Shown here: positions 43,836 through 55,769 of the stretch, piece by piece
Position numbering within the stretch: the stretch's first letter is position 1
How the letters are laid out: each line of letters starts with the position of its first letter
Source: Callipepla californica brunnescens
Taxonomy: Eukaryota > Chordata > Aves > Galliformes > Odontophoridae
Direction of reading: 5' to 3'
NCBI GenBank assembly: GCA_023055505.1
Contig: JALIRH010000001.1
Span: forward strand, 93,030,530 to 93,094,529
DNA: 64,000 nt
Notes under the pieces: model-generated
Database searches by the model: none
Told to the model about the DNA's origin: nothing
What the model saw: the letters and a program-made list of their open reading frames with translations, nothing else
Program-made: the position numbers and the translations under genes

Positions 43836-44351
43836 GAAAAAGAAAAAGGAAAAGGAAAAGGAAAAAAGGAAGAGAAAGAGAAAGAGAAAGAGAAAGAGAA
43901 AGAGAAAGAGAAAGAGAAAGAGAAAGAGAAAGAGAAAGAGAAAGAGAAAGAGAAAAAAGAATAGGAAAAAGAAAAAGAAAAAAGAAAAAAGAAAGAAAAA
44001 GAAAAAGAAAAAGAAAAAGAAAAAGAAAAAGAAAAAGAAAAAGAAAAAGAAAAAGAAAAAGAAAAAGAAAAAGAAAAAGAAAAAGAAAAAAAGAAAAAGA
44101 AAAAAAAGAAAAAGAAAAAGAAAAAGAAAAAGAAAAAGAAAAAGAAAAAGAAAAAGAAAAAGAAAAAGAAAAAGAAAAAGAAGAAAAAAAAGAAAAAGAA
44201 AAAAAAAGAAAAAGAAAAAGAAAAAGAAAAAGAAAAAGAAAAAGAAAAAGAAAAAGAAAAAGAAAAAGAAAAAGAAAAAGAAAAAGAAAAAAAAGAAAAA
44301 GAAAAAGAAAAAGAAAAAGAAAAAGAAAAAGAAAAAGAAAAAGAGAAGAAG
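43836..44351 (+). repeat. 516-bp purine-only tract, (GAGAAA)n and (AAAAAG)n
   Basis: From 43836 to 44351 every base is A or G except one T at 43962. The first part is AAAAGG and GAGAAA repeats (to about 43952), the rest AAAAAG with a few phase slips. The long Lys-Arg-Glu frame on the plus strand and the Leu-Phe-Ser frame on the minus strand are artefacts. Such a tract can form triplex DNA and is prone to length change and assembly error. Confidence 0.97.
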
Positions 44352-44717
44352 CCATGTGGAAAAAAAAAGGAGAATAATCAGTTAATGACACAAATTAGAT
44401 TTGGTTTGGTTATCGTTTTCATTAACAGCAGCTGCTCCGAGTTTATAACAAGGTCCTTGGTGATATGATCTTACTGAAAAAATAAAGATTTTCACTCTCA
44501 CATTAATGTAACTGACTGACCGGATAAGTTCTTCTCAGGTTTATGTTTCTGTGTATTCTTGTGCATGGCTTTTTCCTTTTCTAATCATCTCTTCCTGCAT
44601 TTGACCAGACAGTGTTAAAAAGTACTCTACTTCCATAGACCCTTACAGTAATCAAAGTTCAATTTCCTTCATGTTGACCTGGTGTAATTGCTGATTAACC
44701 TCTGAAGTGATGCCCGT
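44352..44717. other. Non-coding spacer, nothing seen
   Basis: Spacer between the purine tract and a CR1; no feature recognised. Confidence 0.5.
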
Positions 44718-45131
44718 CACTACAAGAAAAACATTGAGGCCATGGAGCTTGCCCAGAAAAGGGCAACAAAGGTGGTGAGGGTCTGTTTAGTTTGAAGAAA
44801 AGGAGGTTCAGGAGGGACCTTGTGGCTTTCTACAACTGTCTGAAAGGAGTCTGTAGTGAGATGGGTGTTGTTCTCGTCTCCTGCAAAACTAGTAATAGGA
44901 CAAAAGAAATGGCCCCAAGTTATACCAGGGGAGGTTCAGTCTGGGAATTAGGAAAAATTTGTTCTTAGAGAGTGGTCAGGTGTTGGAACAAGCTGACCAG
45001 GGAGGTGGTTGAGTAATCATCTCTAGGTGTTCATGAAATGTTTAGATGTTATACTAAGGGACATGATGTAGTGGAGAAATACTGGTGGTGGGTGAATGAC
45101 TAGATGATCTTAGAGGTTTGTATTATCCCTT
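44718..45131 (+). mobile_element. CR1 LINE 3' part, decayed
   Basis: ORF2 end with 'gcccagaaaagggcaacaaa' and 'ttcaggagggaccttgtggc', then 3' UTR with 'gagtggtcaggtgttggaac' and 'gaccagggaggtggttgagt'. Terminal octamers are lost. Frames broken by several indels. Confidence 0.82.
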
Positions 45132-48100
45132 TCCCCATTCCCAGGTTTCTGATAATGTAATCTTTGGTAACATCACACTCCTATAGCTGTTGATGGGTTA
45201 TTTTCTTAGTTAAAATCAAAACCCAGCAATGCAGTGGAATAAGGAACAGGTTTTTAAAGCGTATTCCGAGCTTTACCATAGTTGTCATTTCAGTTTTATG
45301 TGGTAGAAAAGATTAATCAGTCTTTACAGCTGGAATCAGACTGTACTATTTTGAATTTACAGAAAGCTCTGCTTTTTCTGTTAAATTGCACCTATAGGCA
45401 TTCATTTATAGAAAAAAACACCCCACAAATGTATTATCTTCTCTAATTTTTAGATATTGGACTTATAATCTTTCAAATATACTTTTTGTTGTTGTTGTTT
45501 AGGATTTGTTTTGTTTTGTTCAATTTCTATTTCTAAATCTGTCTTTTGGTCTCAGATGAAAATAAACTACAGTTATAAACTAGTTAGAGGTATTAAAGAA
45601 CTTTGCTTTGCTTACCTAAGAAATGCTATTGTAATTTAACCTTTGGTGCACTATTTTCAAATGTATTCACTAAATTAAATCAGATATCAATTTTTTATTT
45701 TCTGATATTTAATATATCCTAAGTTACTTATAATTTATTTCTAGTCCAGGGCTTCTGCCTATGAGTTATACCTATACAAACACTCAAAATTATTATACAA
45801 GCAAAATATCACGGAGTTTCCTGAAAACAGCTTCAGCTAAGGTGTAGACTAACCAACTCCTTCATATTTAAAAGGTCACACACTCAATAGAGAAACCTCA
45901 AATAGAATCAGGGTTTGTGCACCACTCAGCTTCAGACAAGACAGAAAATGCTTTAAGCTTTTCAGTCAAGTCAGGTTTTCTCTTAGAACTTGTTTGGAAA
46001 CTTTAAACCTGTATGTATTGTTTAGAAATCCCATGGTAAGTAACTTAGAGATATGTATCATAAAAACATATTTTATCTCATATTATTTGTCTATTGTGGT
46101 TGTGTTTTAACTGAAAAATCCTAACACAGTCAATATCTAGTGATAAACGTAGTAACTAATTCCTTACTGCTTACAGTTGCAGATCATCAATTTTGAGTTA
46201 AGCTTCTGTTCATCTGCATTTTTAATTTCTGGGCTGTGAGAAATAAAACCGCTGGGAGATTGAAACTGGAAACTCATATGCTTATTGAAAAGAATGACTA
46301 CAGCTCCTGAAGTCATTTGTTAAAAGGAAAAATTGCTTCAGAGATTTAGCCAGTGGTTAATATTTGGGATTCAGATTCCATCAAACGTTCATCCTGGATA
46401 AATGCCATTTGGGATTTAATTTACTTTAAAGAGTAAAGGCGTAGGGCCAAACTGCATACTGAGTGTCAATTCATGCACATCTAGGCTTCCTAAGTATGCA
46501 TTTAAATGCATTTCCCACTTCCTGGAATAGTTTAATCTTTCTTTTTTTAATTATTATTATTTTGTAACTGAAATGATATGCTGTGACACAAAGAAACAGA
46601 AATGAGGGCCAAGATAAACAAGGTTTGGATGCAAGATTAGTAAGAAAACTTCTGAATAATAGAATCTGGGTAGATGCCAGCAAGAACTGAAATGGATTCA
46701 GTTGATTTCAAAAAGAACAGGGTTCAAAATGTGTTTGTGATTTAAATATATTCATCGTAATTAGTGTGAAATCATTAAATTGGTTGAAATTATCTACAGA
46801 TTATCCTTAGCATTTCTTTAAGAAGAAAGAAAAATAATGAAAATATCAGCCTGTCAGGACATGAGACTGTCCTAATACAATTAAAATAAAAATAAAAGGA
46901 ATCCTAAAGGAACTTTTTTCAAAATCTTAGCTTCCTTTATCCTTTCCTAGCTCCTTGTAAAGAGGAAAAACTAAATATAGACAAGGAGTAACTGTTGAAA
47001 TAGACAGGAATTTCACACCGGAAAAACAAATAACACTTACTTAGATCACAGAGGGAGCAAATGTCTTATCCCCATGTTAATGTAGCCACCGTAGAAATAG
47101 AATTTTCTGTTAGGCAATGGGAAATTCTGAATTATGCAAGCAGGAAGATCTTGTTTCTATTAATGATGTGCATCTTGTCTTATTTGCATCCTGGCTAGTA
47201 GAGTAGTTTTAAATCTGGAATATTCCTCTAGCACCTGTTTGCCTGTGTACATCTGTATACATGAGTTGTTTGATAATACATGGATACTGACTCCAATAGC
47301 CATATTCACAAATTTAAAAATAATCAGAGCTCATTAGTTCATCTCCTCTCCCTCTGGAGAACAGCTCCAAATGTTCCTCTCAAATTGTCTTTCCCACCTA
47401 AGTTAATTCCATTGCAAGACATTTCTAGCTTCCAGCTTTCTATAATTTTAAAATGTCTTCTTTCACTGAGGAAGGAGAATTAGTTAATTTTTCAAGATTT
47501 TCTAATGAAGAGCATAAAATATTAAACATAATTGCCATTATTCAGCTAACAATTATTAGAAAATGGCCCTTGTGGCCATTTCTACAATGATTGTCGTGTG
47601 CATAATTTGTATTTAGGTGACATAACTCCTGCTGAAATCAGAAGCAGTAGATGCAATATCTGTCCCCCATATTTCAAGCTAAAAGATTCCAGAAAGCATT
47701 TAGGGGCTTAGCTTTAAAACTGTAATTGACTTCTCGGGTCTGCTCTGAGGAAATAATTTATTTCCACTAGCAAATAACCTGGTCACTGTGTAAATGACTG
47801 TTGGGCAAACCAACTTCATGGTATAAGTACCCCTTAATAGGAGTTAGGTAGGAAAAATATGATTTTTTTTAACTGAACATCATGGTTTGATAATGGATAC
47901 ATAATGGACATAATTTCTCTTTATGGCTTCTGTGTGGATATGCATCTGTTCACTTAAGAATGACCTTCATTTACTTTTGAATAGAAAACAGATGGCTCCA
48001 GAGAAATAAGTCATACTCAGTGTATATACATATGTGTAGACGGAAAATCCAATGAAAAACAAAATGAAAGAGGACAGGGCAATTACGAGACTGTTGACAG

Positions 48101-50039
48101 GAGATTACAATATAAGACTGAAATTCAGAGGAATGTGAGATACCTAAGAATTTGTAATTGTATTCACCCTTTAGGAAATTGAAAATTTTATGTTTATTGT
48201 GTCCTACTATATATCTCAACGTAATAAGCAATCTGCTCCTTTAATGATGTGTTGGTATTGGAGAAATGAGAACAATGACCTTTGTGCTAATTAGTTATAT
48301 GAAGAATCCAGTGAGATATAAATTGTTAGACTTAATGGTACCTTGATTATACATTTTAATCAAAACTGAAGGTAATACATAATGCTAATTATACCACAGA
48401 AATTCAAACAGATACGTTGTAACATACTTGTAGGTCTAAGTGCCTTTCTCTTTAGAGGTTTCTAATACGTCTCCTAATTATCTAATTAGTGACAAGTATT
48501 TCTAATTTTTTTTTTTAAATTTAATGATAAATTCTGAACTTTGTTTCATTTTTAGCAGAAAATATGTGTGAATTGTAATTGCTACATTATGAAAAGCAGT
48601 GTATCTTTGTCAACCTATACAACAAAGTGTGAGGACAATATTTTAAGGCTAAAACTTGGCAGTAAAATGTAATTAACATAGATTATTTTTCTGTGAGATT
48701 TAGTACTTTCAGAAAGAGCTAAGAGAAAAGTTCAGACAGCAGCATCCTTCTGGACATACTTTGATGGTGTGAATATGTTAATTAAAAATATTAATGCCCC
48801 TGCATGTTCTTATTTATACAGAACACTAAGGTTTGAGAAGATAAAGTAAATCAACTTGAGCTCATGAATCTTGTTCTCACTACTCCAGTGAATCACGGAC
48901 TCTGAGTCATTTGTGTTAATGATAAGAGAATCACATATGGACCATTTAGAAAACCTTTATTCATATATGTATTATCCCATTTTTCAAAATAAATCGATCT
49001 GCCGAATTTTCACTCAGTGAGAAAGATTTTTCAAGGTAAAAGGGAAAAGCATTGTAAGTGAACATACAAAAATAATAAATTGCTGTAGATATGTGATTTT
49101 CCTGAATGATTACTTCAGTAAAGGTGGTATAGACAATTTCCATTGGAAACAAGAATTAAGAGTCTAGGAAATAAAGTATCCTTGGATTTCCTGGTACCTT
49201 CAGAATAAAAATCTATTCAAATGAATGGAAGGCATACATTCAGTCTCCATCATATATCACCACATACCTAGCCACGGAATCACAAGCATTTTAGAAGTAC
49301 ACTTCTAATTTTAAATCTAGCAAGTTGTGCTGGAGACATCTTTGTTTCTAAAATATAATACTTACAAAATAGAACCCAATCTTACTTTATTATTTTTGCA
49401 CAACCTTCTGAAACTTCGTGACTCTATGTTGCATATAGAGTTCACCAGTTTCCTCCCTGCTCCTTAGGTCTTCTCTGAGTGATTTCAGTATGGCTACTCA
49501 TGAAAGTGAAGGACCAAAGTGAAGGACCAAATCTCTCTACAGTAATAAAGAATTGATTTTTCTATCAACATTCAGCTTAAAATGAGCTTCAGAAAGTTTT
49601 TTTCTTTGAAGATTTTCCTCATCTTCTTCTGGTTACAAGGGAAACCAAATTGCATTTTCTATCAATTTCTGTAAAGAACTGGAGTGAACACCAGAAATAA
49701 GATTTTCTTCAATGGAAGGATATTGAAAAAATGATCTAATTTTTAAGGCACATTTACCAAAATACTTTTCACAATCTTTCCAAGTTTGTTATTGTACTGT
49801 AGTAACAAAATCAACTCATAAATAAAATAGGATCACAGTATATATAATGAAGCCAATAGTTCACTGTAGAGGATTTCAACTTTTTAATAGTCCCAATTAC
49901 CTAATTAATACATAAAAATATCTTTTTAACAATGCAGTTCAAATTGTTGTGCAATGAATTCTTTCTAAGAATGTTACCTTTTTCTCTGGTGGAATGCTTG
50001 TCTTTCTGCAGTGTCCCCATGAGTTCACAGACGAGCACT
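45132..50039. other. AT-rich non-coding DNA, no gene seen
   Basis: Nearly 5 kb without a recognisable repeat or gene. Chance open frames up to about 86 codons. A short (GTT)n lies near 45488-45499, T runs occur near 46541 and 48508, and a short tandem 'agtgaaggaccaa' (two copies, 49505-49531). An absence of repeats this long in a CR1-rich window is mildly notable. Confidence 0.5.
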
Positions 50040-50540
50040 TCCATCTTATGTAAGCATAACAGGGGAAGGTGAGAAGGCTAACAGGAGCTATAAGGCACTG
50101 CATACTCTTGTCAGAAAAAATATCATAATCATACTAGGGAGGTTGTCAGGGCACAGCTTGATCCTGCTGCTCCCTGAGGGCCAGAAGCTGCAGAACCTCC
50201 ACAGAGGGTTGTGCAGGTCAGGCCCTGACAGTGAAGGCCCATCACCCAGCCAGGACCAGGACAGCCAAGGGGCTCCAGGGACAGACATCAAGTTAGTACA
50301 ACAGTGTCAAGCTGGAATGTATCAGGCCGTGACCCTTGTCCTTCCAGCAGCACTGCCTTAGCCAGCTACAGACCCCAACAGACAGGATACAACCATGCAA
50401 GCACAGGAGTGGGAAATCTGCTCTTGCCAGCAACAAAATGCAGTGAGACCTGGGGCAGAGAGGCAGCAATTTCAGATGCTGACTGTGAGCATCCTCGTTA
50501 TGCCTACGCAAATCACATCCTGACAGGAGTCTACGATAGG
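50040..50540. other. GC-rich unexplained patch
   Basis: About 500 bases rich in CAGG, CCAG and GGCC words between AT-rich flanks. Overlapping open frames of 66-79 codons exist on both strands (for example 50143-50361 plus and 50291-50088 minus), but none has a motif or a clear start context. It does not read as CR1 and shows no LTR termini. It could be a decayed retroelement, an exon of a non-coding RNA, or a processed-gene remnant. I do not recognise it. Confidence 0.4.
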
Positions 50541-50788
50541 TAAAGCAGATATAGATTTACAGAGTGGTTAGGGGCACTTGGTGAGGTATAATCCATTCTG
50601 ATAAGGTAAACTAGTTTTAGAAAGAAAGATGCAATATAAAACTGTCTGAAGCCTGAGACTTTTTGTAATGTTTTTGTATTGTCTACTGGTAATAAAGTGC
50701 GGAGAAAAAAAATTGAAAATATTTCAGAAGTTACGTTTAACTTAAATATATGTATTAAATCATTTAGATAATAAGTTTACAAAGTTAC
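50541..50788. other. AT-rich spacer, nothing seen
   Basis: No feature recognised between the GC-rich patch and the 26-bp tandem repeat. Confidence 0.5.
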
Positions 50789-50840
50789 AATTAGTTTAGT
50801 AAATATGGTCTAGGAATTAGTTTAGTAAATATGGTCTAGG
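50789..50840 (+). repeat. Perfect 26-bp tandem duplication at CR1 edge
   Basis: The 26 bases at 50789-50814 (aattagtttagtaaatatgg then tctagg) are repeated exactly at 50815-50840. CR1 sequence begins at 50841. Confidence 0.92.
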
Positions 50841-50918
50841 GAGCCTGCTTTGGCAGGGGAGTAGGACTAGATCTCTAGAGGTCCCCTCCAACCCCTACAA
50901 TTCTGTGATTCTGTGAAA
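50841..50918 (+). mobile_element. CR1 LINE 3' end fragment
   Basis: About 78 bases: 'gagcctgctttggcagggg', 'gtcccctccaacccctaca' and a tail ATTCTGTGATTCTGTG. It directly follows the 26-bp tandem duplication, so the insertion may have used or created that repeat. Confidence 0.88.
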
Positions 50919-53117
50919 TATAAAATTATTGGTGGTACTACTGTAGAAACTCAAGGTAGTATTTTATATTTTTACTTGAATCCTGTCCTGCTTAAATACA
51001 ATTTACATCATTCATGTGCTGAAAAAAATGTTTGGTTTGTCCTGCTTAAATCATTCTGTGTTTAATCATAATTAACTCCTAAGAAAATTACTTTGTCATT
51101 CATCCCTCACTTGCATCTCACTTCCCATGAGATTTTTATTGTGGCATCTTTCACAAATGAAGTTGAAAATAAATGACAAGGCAATCATTCTAATAATGAT
51201 GACTGTACATTGCTCTTGCTTTTTGATCAACACTAAGGTGTTGCATTATTTTTTGCTTTAGATTCATTTCTAATGAGAGCAGTACAGAAAATACAGATAA
51301 TGAAACAAGTAAGGTAAATCAGAAGGAAAACAGATTTTGAAATGCATTTAATAAGTGACTCACTAAAATGCTAAAACACAGATGTCAAATCACATTGACT
51401 ATGCAGTCTAAGATATTTTCTGATAATTTTTTTCTGCTTAGTGGAAGCTCAGTATCGCTGGCTATACTGAGTAGTGATGGTGAAAGCAAATTAAATCCAC
51501 CCTCAGTTTTCTTCTTCCCCAAAAATTCACTAGAAGATCTGACGTCAGTCAAATGCAAATATTTTTAACCAGAAAAATGTAGCTTGAATGAGTTGCTTTT
51601 TGAACTAAGGTTTATCATAAGTTTTAATATTAGCTGCATATTTTTTCACATTCATACTACAAAATGTTAGCCCTGCTCAGCTCAGTTTCTAAAATGGAAT
51701 ACTCAGATTTTCAGATGACATAAACTGGTTTGATGGTTCTGTGCCAGTTAGGATCATCCGAGAAATGGGTCAGGATGTATTACCATCCTATACAAACAGG
51801 GATACCTGTCTTTTCTCTTTGTATTGGGGTTCTTGACACTTTTAGCCTCAATGACATATAAACAGAGACAGCAACACACAGGACATGTTGTTCTCCTGCA
51901 GGATTCTGGCACTTCATTAATAATGCCATTCAACACTATTCTCAGGGTCAGTCACCCTCTAGTTCTCTAATCTCCCAGTCCAAACCACTGTAAAAATATA
52001 TAACCTTCCCATCTGGCTAGTTCGTGAACACTCAGAAGCTTATCATTCGTCAAAAAGTGATCTTTCTTCCTCAGGCTCCTTGTCTCTCTCTTTTATTAAA
52101 TGCAGCTCTTCATGATCATCCTCAAGCACTGCAGATCTGTCTGCCCTTTTGAGCTTTCTAATTTATCTTTTGTTTCCAAAGACTTAATATTTACAGTTGT
52201 TATTTACAGATTTTTGGGACTTGGTGTTGTACTCTAACCCCTAGTTCCTTGTACTTATCTGGGAAAGAAAATAAAAATTCACTGTTAGGAAAAGAAATAA
52301 AGCTTGATAAAGTTTGTTATTTTGTGAAGTATGTTTCTAAAAAAACAAACCAATAAACTAACTGTGGTACTGAAAAATATGAAGTAGGAACGTTTTATTG
52401 CTTATGATTATGTAAACCATAGAACTTACTTATTTAATAAAAAATTTGAGAAAAATCTAGAAGACTTCAAATCAGAAGTAAGTGATGAAAGGTAGAAAGA
52501 ATATATTTCATTTTGGCTTATAAAATATTTACATTTTTGAGAAAGAAGAAAACAGTTACCTAAAGAACATGACAGTATGCTTATTTAGTTTAGTAACAAT
52601 CTTACCCTCTATTGAAATTCTGATATGTATTTCTATCTCTAATCTTCATGCACACATTTGGCTAGTAAGGATGACTGTTTCCTATTATCACTATTCCATT
52701 ACTTTACTATATTTCACTCAATTATTTTCAATCATCTTGTATTTTGTTTTGTTGATCTGTGTGTTTGTTTTAATTACATCATTTGGAAAATAGTAATTCC
52801 TGGACTGTCACATGTCATTTTTGATTATTAGCAAGCAACTTTCCCTCATTTGTCAATTTGTAAAATGCAGAAATAAATTAGTTATGGATACTTTCATAAA
52901 TTACCTGTATGAGTGTTTGCAAAGCCTTTAGAATGTGTGGTGATGAATGATGCATAAATAAGATAGAACTCCTTTTATAAATGAAGCATAAGTTGAAAGG
53001 TACAAAATAAAGAAAGGCTATAGTCAGTTTCCATATTTTAGAGTGGTTTCAAGCAGTATAATCTATCCAATTTCTGACAAAAAATGTATGTATAAAGAGA
53101 TGGATCTCTTTGACCCA

Positions 53118-53131
53118 CCCCCCCCCCCCCC
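53118..53131 (+). repeat. Poly-C run
   Basis: About 14 cytosines; exact length uncertain because such runs are often miscounted. Confidence 0.85.
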
Positions 53132-53422
53132 AACTTGCTACCAATTCAGTCTATTCTTGCTCATCTCAGAGCTCCTTTTTTCTCATTACTTGTGTCCCTG
53201 AGCTAAGATCTCACAGTCCTGTGCTCTACAGCTTCCTTTGGGAAGCCAAAGGAAATGTCCTGAATGGCAGGTTCCTGTCATCAAAATTGCAGAATTTTCA
53301 AGGATTTCATTCATAACCTGTTATGTACAGTCTTTCCTGCTCTAAATACTAGCTTAGTGTTTCGGACTCTCTAGTTTTCTCTTCCCATCCCTCTACATAT
53401 TGCCATGTTTACCCTGGACCTT

Positions 53423-53447
53423 GAGTTCACACTGCCAGTGTGAACTC
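53423..53447. repeat. 25-base palindrome (12-bp arms, 1-base centre)
   Basis: GAGTTCACACTG at 53423-53434, then C, then the exact reverse complement CAGTGTGAACTC at 53436-53447. Almost no loop, so it is a cruciform-type or protein-dimer-type symmetry rather than a hairpin. No known site is assigned. Confidence 0.8.
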
Positions 53448-54529
53448 CTGTGAATTCCACCTGATTTCCTAGCTGTGAAGTTTCTCAGTGTTCATAAACT
53501 TCATCTTCCTTGCCACCCAAGTCCTGTTAAAAAATGTGGTCAACTCTCCCACATTTTGCATAATTCAAAAATACTCATGGGGCTTGTCACTACTTCTGCT
53601 GCTATCTCTCTGATCACAGCAGTTTGCTCTTCTTCCTCACCTTCCTTACTCCAGAACATTGTTAGGAACATTGACTTGGCTCTGCTGTGACAGTGATTTA
53701 GCATAACTTTCCAAAGACTCTTGGAGACAACTAATAGCATACAAACAACAACACACAGAAGATATCCAAGAATAAAAGGGAGAAAAAAAAAATATGACAG
53801 ACTCAATTGAATATGTTTTAGTTGAATAAGTATATGTATATATTTAACTTATTACTAAATAACTTGGAGAAGGGAACAAAGCTTGCATTGTTTTTATTTT
53901 TTTTTTGACTTGGCTGAACCTAAAGCTGATGGTGAAGACTTACAGGATATGACAATGCTGAGCAAGTAGATGATAAAATAGTGGGTGAATTTGTCTGTTA
54001 ATAAGTGCAAGATATCACACAAGGAAAAAAACAACAGGGACTGCAAGTCATCTCTTAGTTCTCATGAAAAATCTTGAATCTACTGCTGATAGTTCTCTGA
54101 AAAGAAAATTTAAACTTGATATTCAGTAGTTCTTGAGGCTTGTCACAGCTTCCACAGTAAACAAACAAACAAACAAATAAAAACAACCTTACTTTTTAAG
54201 AATCAAACGTCATACTTTGTGAAAAAATTGTATGTGACAGCACCATCTAGTGTGACCAAACTGCTACCAGAATGGCATATATTTTGCAAGTGAACTGTGG
54301 ATCAGATTTATAGGAAAAAAATATTTTTATTGGTAGGTTTTTGAACAAAATACATAGTTTAACGTGAGGAATCAGAAAGGAAAGAAGGCAGAAGTCTAGT
54401 GCCTAAACCCAAATAACTAAAAAGAAGAAAACAGATGAAGTATCATGAGGTGTTCTTGCATCAGATACATGTTATGCCTTTCTGAGAACACAGAAGTTCT
54501 CTGTCACTCCCATTATGGTGAAATCGAGC

Positions 54530-55712
54530 AAAAGTGATAGGAAGCTGACATGGCTGGCCTGAGACCTACTGGTCAAACTGAGGGATAAGAAAGAAATGTA
54601 AAGTCAGTAGTAGGGATGTGTGATCTGAGATGTGCAACAGGGATGCATTCAGACATGCAGAGATGAGATCAGAAAAGCCAAGGTGGAACTGAACTTGGAG
54701 AGGATTGTGAAAAATAAAAAGAAGGGATTCTACAGGTATTGTTCAGAAGAGACAGACCAAAGAGAACATACCCCCTCTGATAGATGAGAGAGGGGAGAAC
54801 TCACTATAACACATGGAGGAGACTGAGGCACTCAGAGAGGTCTTTGCCTCAGTCTTCAAAACAATAAGGCTTCTCATGTCTCTAACATCCTTGAACTTCT
54901 AGTTGTGGGAGCAAAATCTCTTCTAATGTTAGAGCAGATCAAGCCTGAGACTGCCTCATGACACTGGTGAGTATGAGTCAAAGGGGCTGGACAACATGCA
55001 TCCTTGGGTCTTGAAGGACTGGATGATGCAGTGGTCAAGTTAATTTCCAACATATCTGAAAAGACATGGCTGTCACGTGAAGTCCCTGGTGGCTAGAAAA
55101 GGGGAAACATTATTCACCTTTTAATGAAAGGAAGAAAGGAAGACCTGGGAAACTGCAGGCTGGTGAGACACACATCTATGCCTAGGGAGGTCATAGAGCA
55201 GATTTTCCTGGAAGCTATGTTGAGGTATGTGTAAGATGAGGAGGTGATCTAAAACAGCTTCACCAAGGGTAGATCATGCCTGATCAATCTGGTGGCCTTC
55301 TACAGTGAAATAATGGCATCGATAGACAAAGGAAGACCTTTGACATGGTCCCACACCACATCCTTATCTCCATACTGAAAAAATATGGACATGAAGGCTG
55401 GACTATTTGGTGAATAAATAAATACTTGGATAATCTCAGAGTACTTGTGTCAATGACTCTATGTCCATGTGGAGGTCGGTGATGAGTTGTGTCCCACAGA
55501 GATCCATCTTGAGATTGGTGCTTCATGACATTTCTATCAATGATATACAAACTGAGATTGAGAGCACCCTCATCAAGTTTGCAAATGGCACCTAGCTGAG
55601 TGGTGCAGTTGATATAATAGAAAGAAGAAATGCCATCTAGAGGTACCTGGGCAATCTCAAAAAGTAGGCCGACATGAACCCAGTGAGGTTCAACAAGGCC
55701 AAGTACAAAGTT
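54530..55712 (+). mobile_element. CR1 LINE, ORF2 middle region, heavily mutated
   Basis: Recognisable in order: the linker after the endonuclease ('CRDEIRKAKVELNLERIVKN' near 54655-54715), the RT fingers ('GNCRLVRHTSMPREVIEQIF' near 55155-55215), the 'KGRSCLINLVAFY' block near 55265-55305, and the catalytic box remnant 'KFANGT' near 55577-55594. There are many stops and frameshifts. It breaks off shortly after the catalytic box, where an oppositely oriented CR1 begins. It lacks both the 5' end and the 3' UTR. Confidence 0.85.
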
Positions 55713-55769
55713 TTGCTTTTAAACCCACCTCCCTACCCTCTCCCTTTTCCCCCTTCCCCTTTCCCAGGT
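55713..55769 (+). repeat. Pyrimidine-rich junction between opposed CR1s
   Basis: A CCCT/CCCTTTTCCC-rich stretch at about 55723-55767 separates the plus-strand CR1 from the minus-strand CR1. Confidence 0.6.

Larger units (their letters stand above)
50919..54529. other. AT-rich non-coding DNA, no gene seen
   Basis: It contains a C run at 53118-53131, a 25-base palindrome at 53423-53447 and a short (CAAA)n at about 54159-54178. A 52-base segment at 51262-51313 has AG and GT edges but no other support. No repeat family recognised. Confidence 0.5.

Noticed and set aside
43748..44391. 209-codon Lys/Arg/Glu frame and 199-codon Leu/Phe/Ser frame
   Set aside because: Both are translations of the purine tract on its two strands.
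51262..51313. 52-base segment with TTTAG acceptor and AAG|GTAAAT donor
   Set aside because: Too short to judge and without any second line of support.
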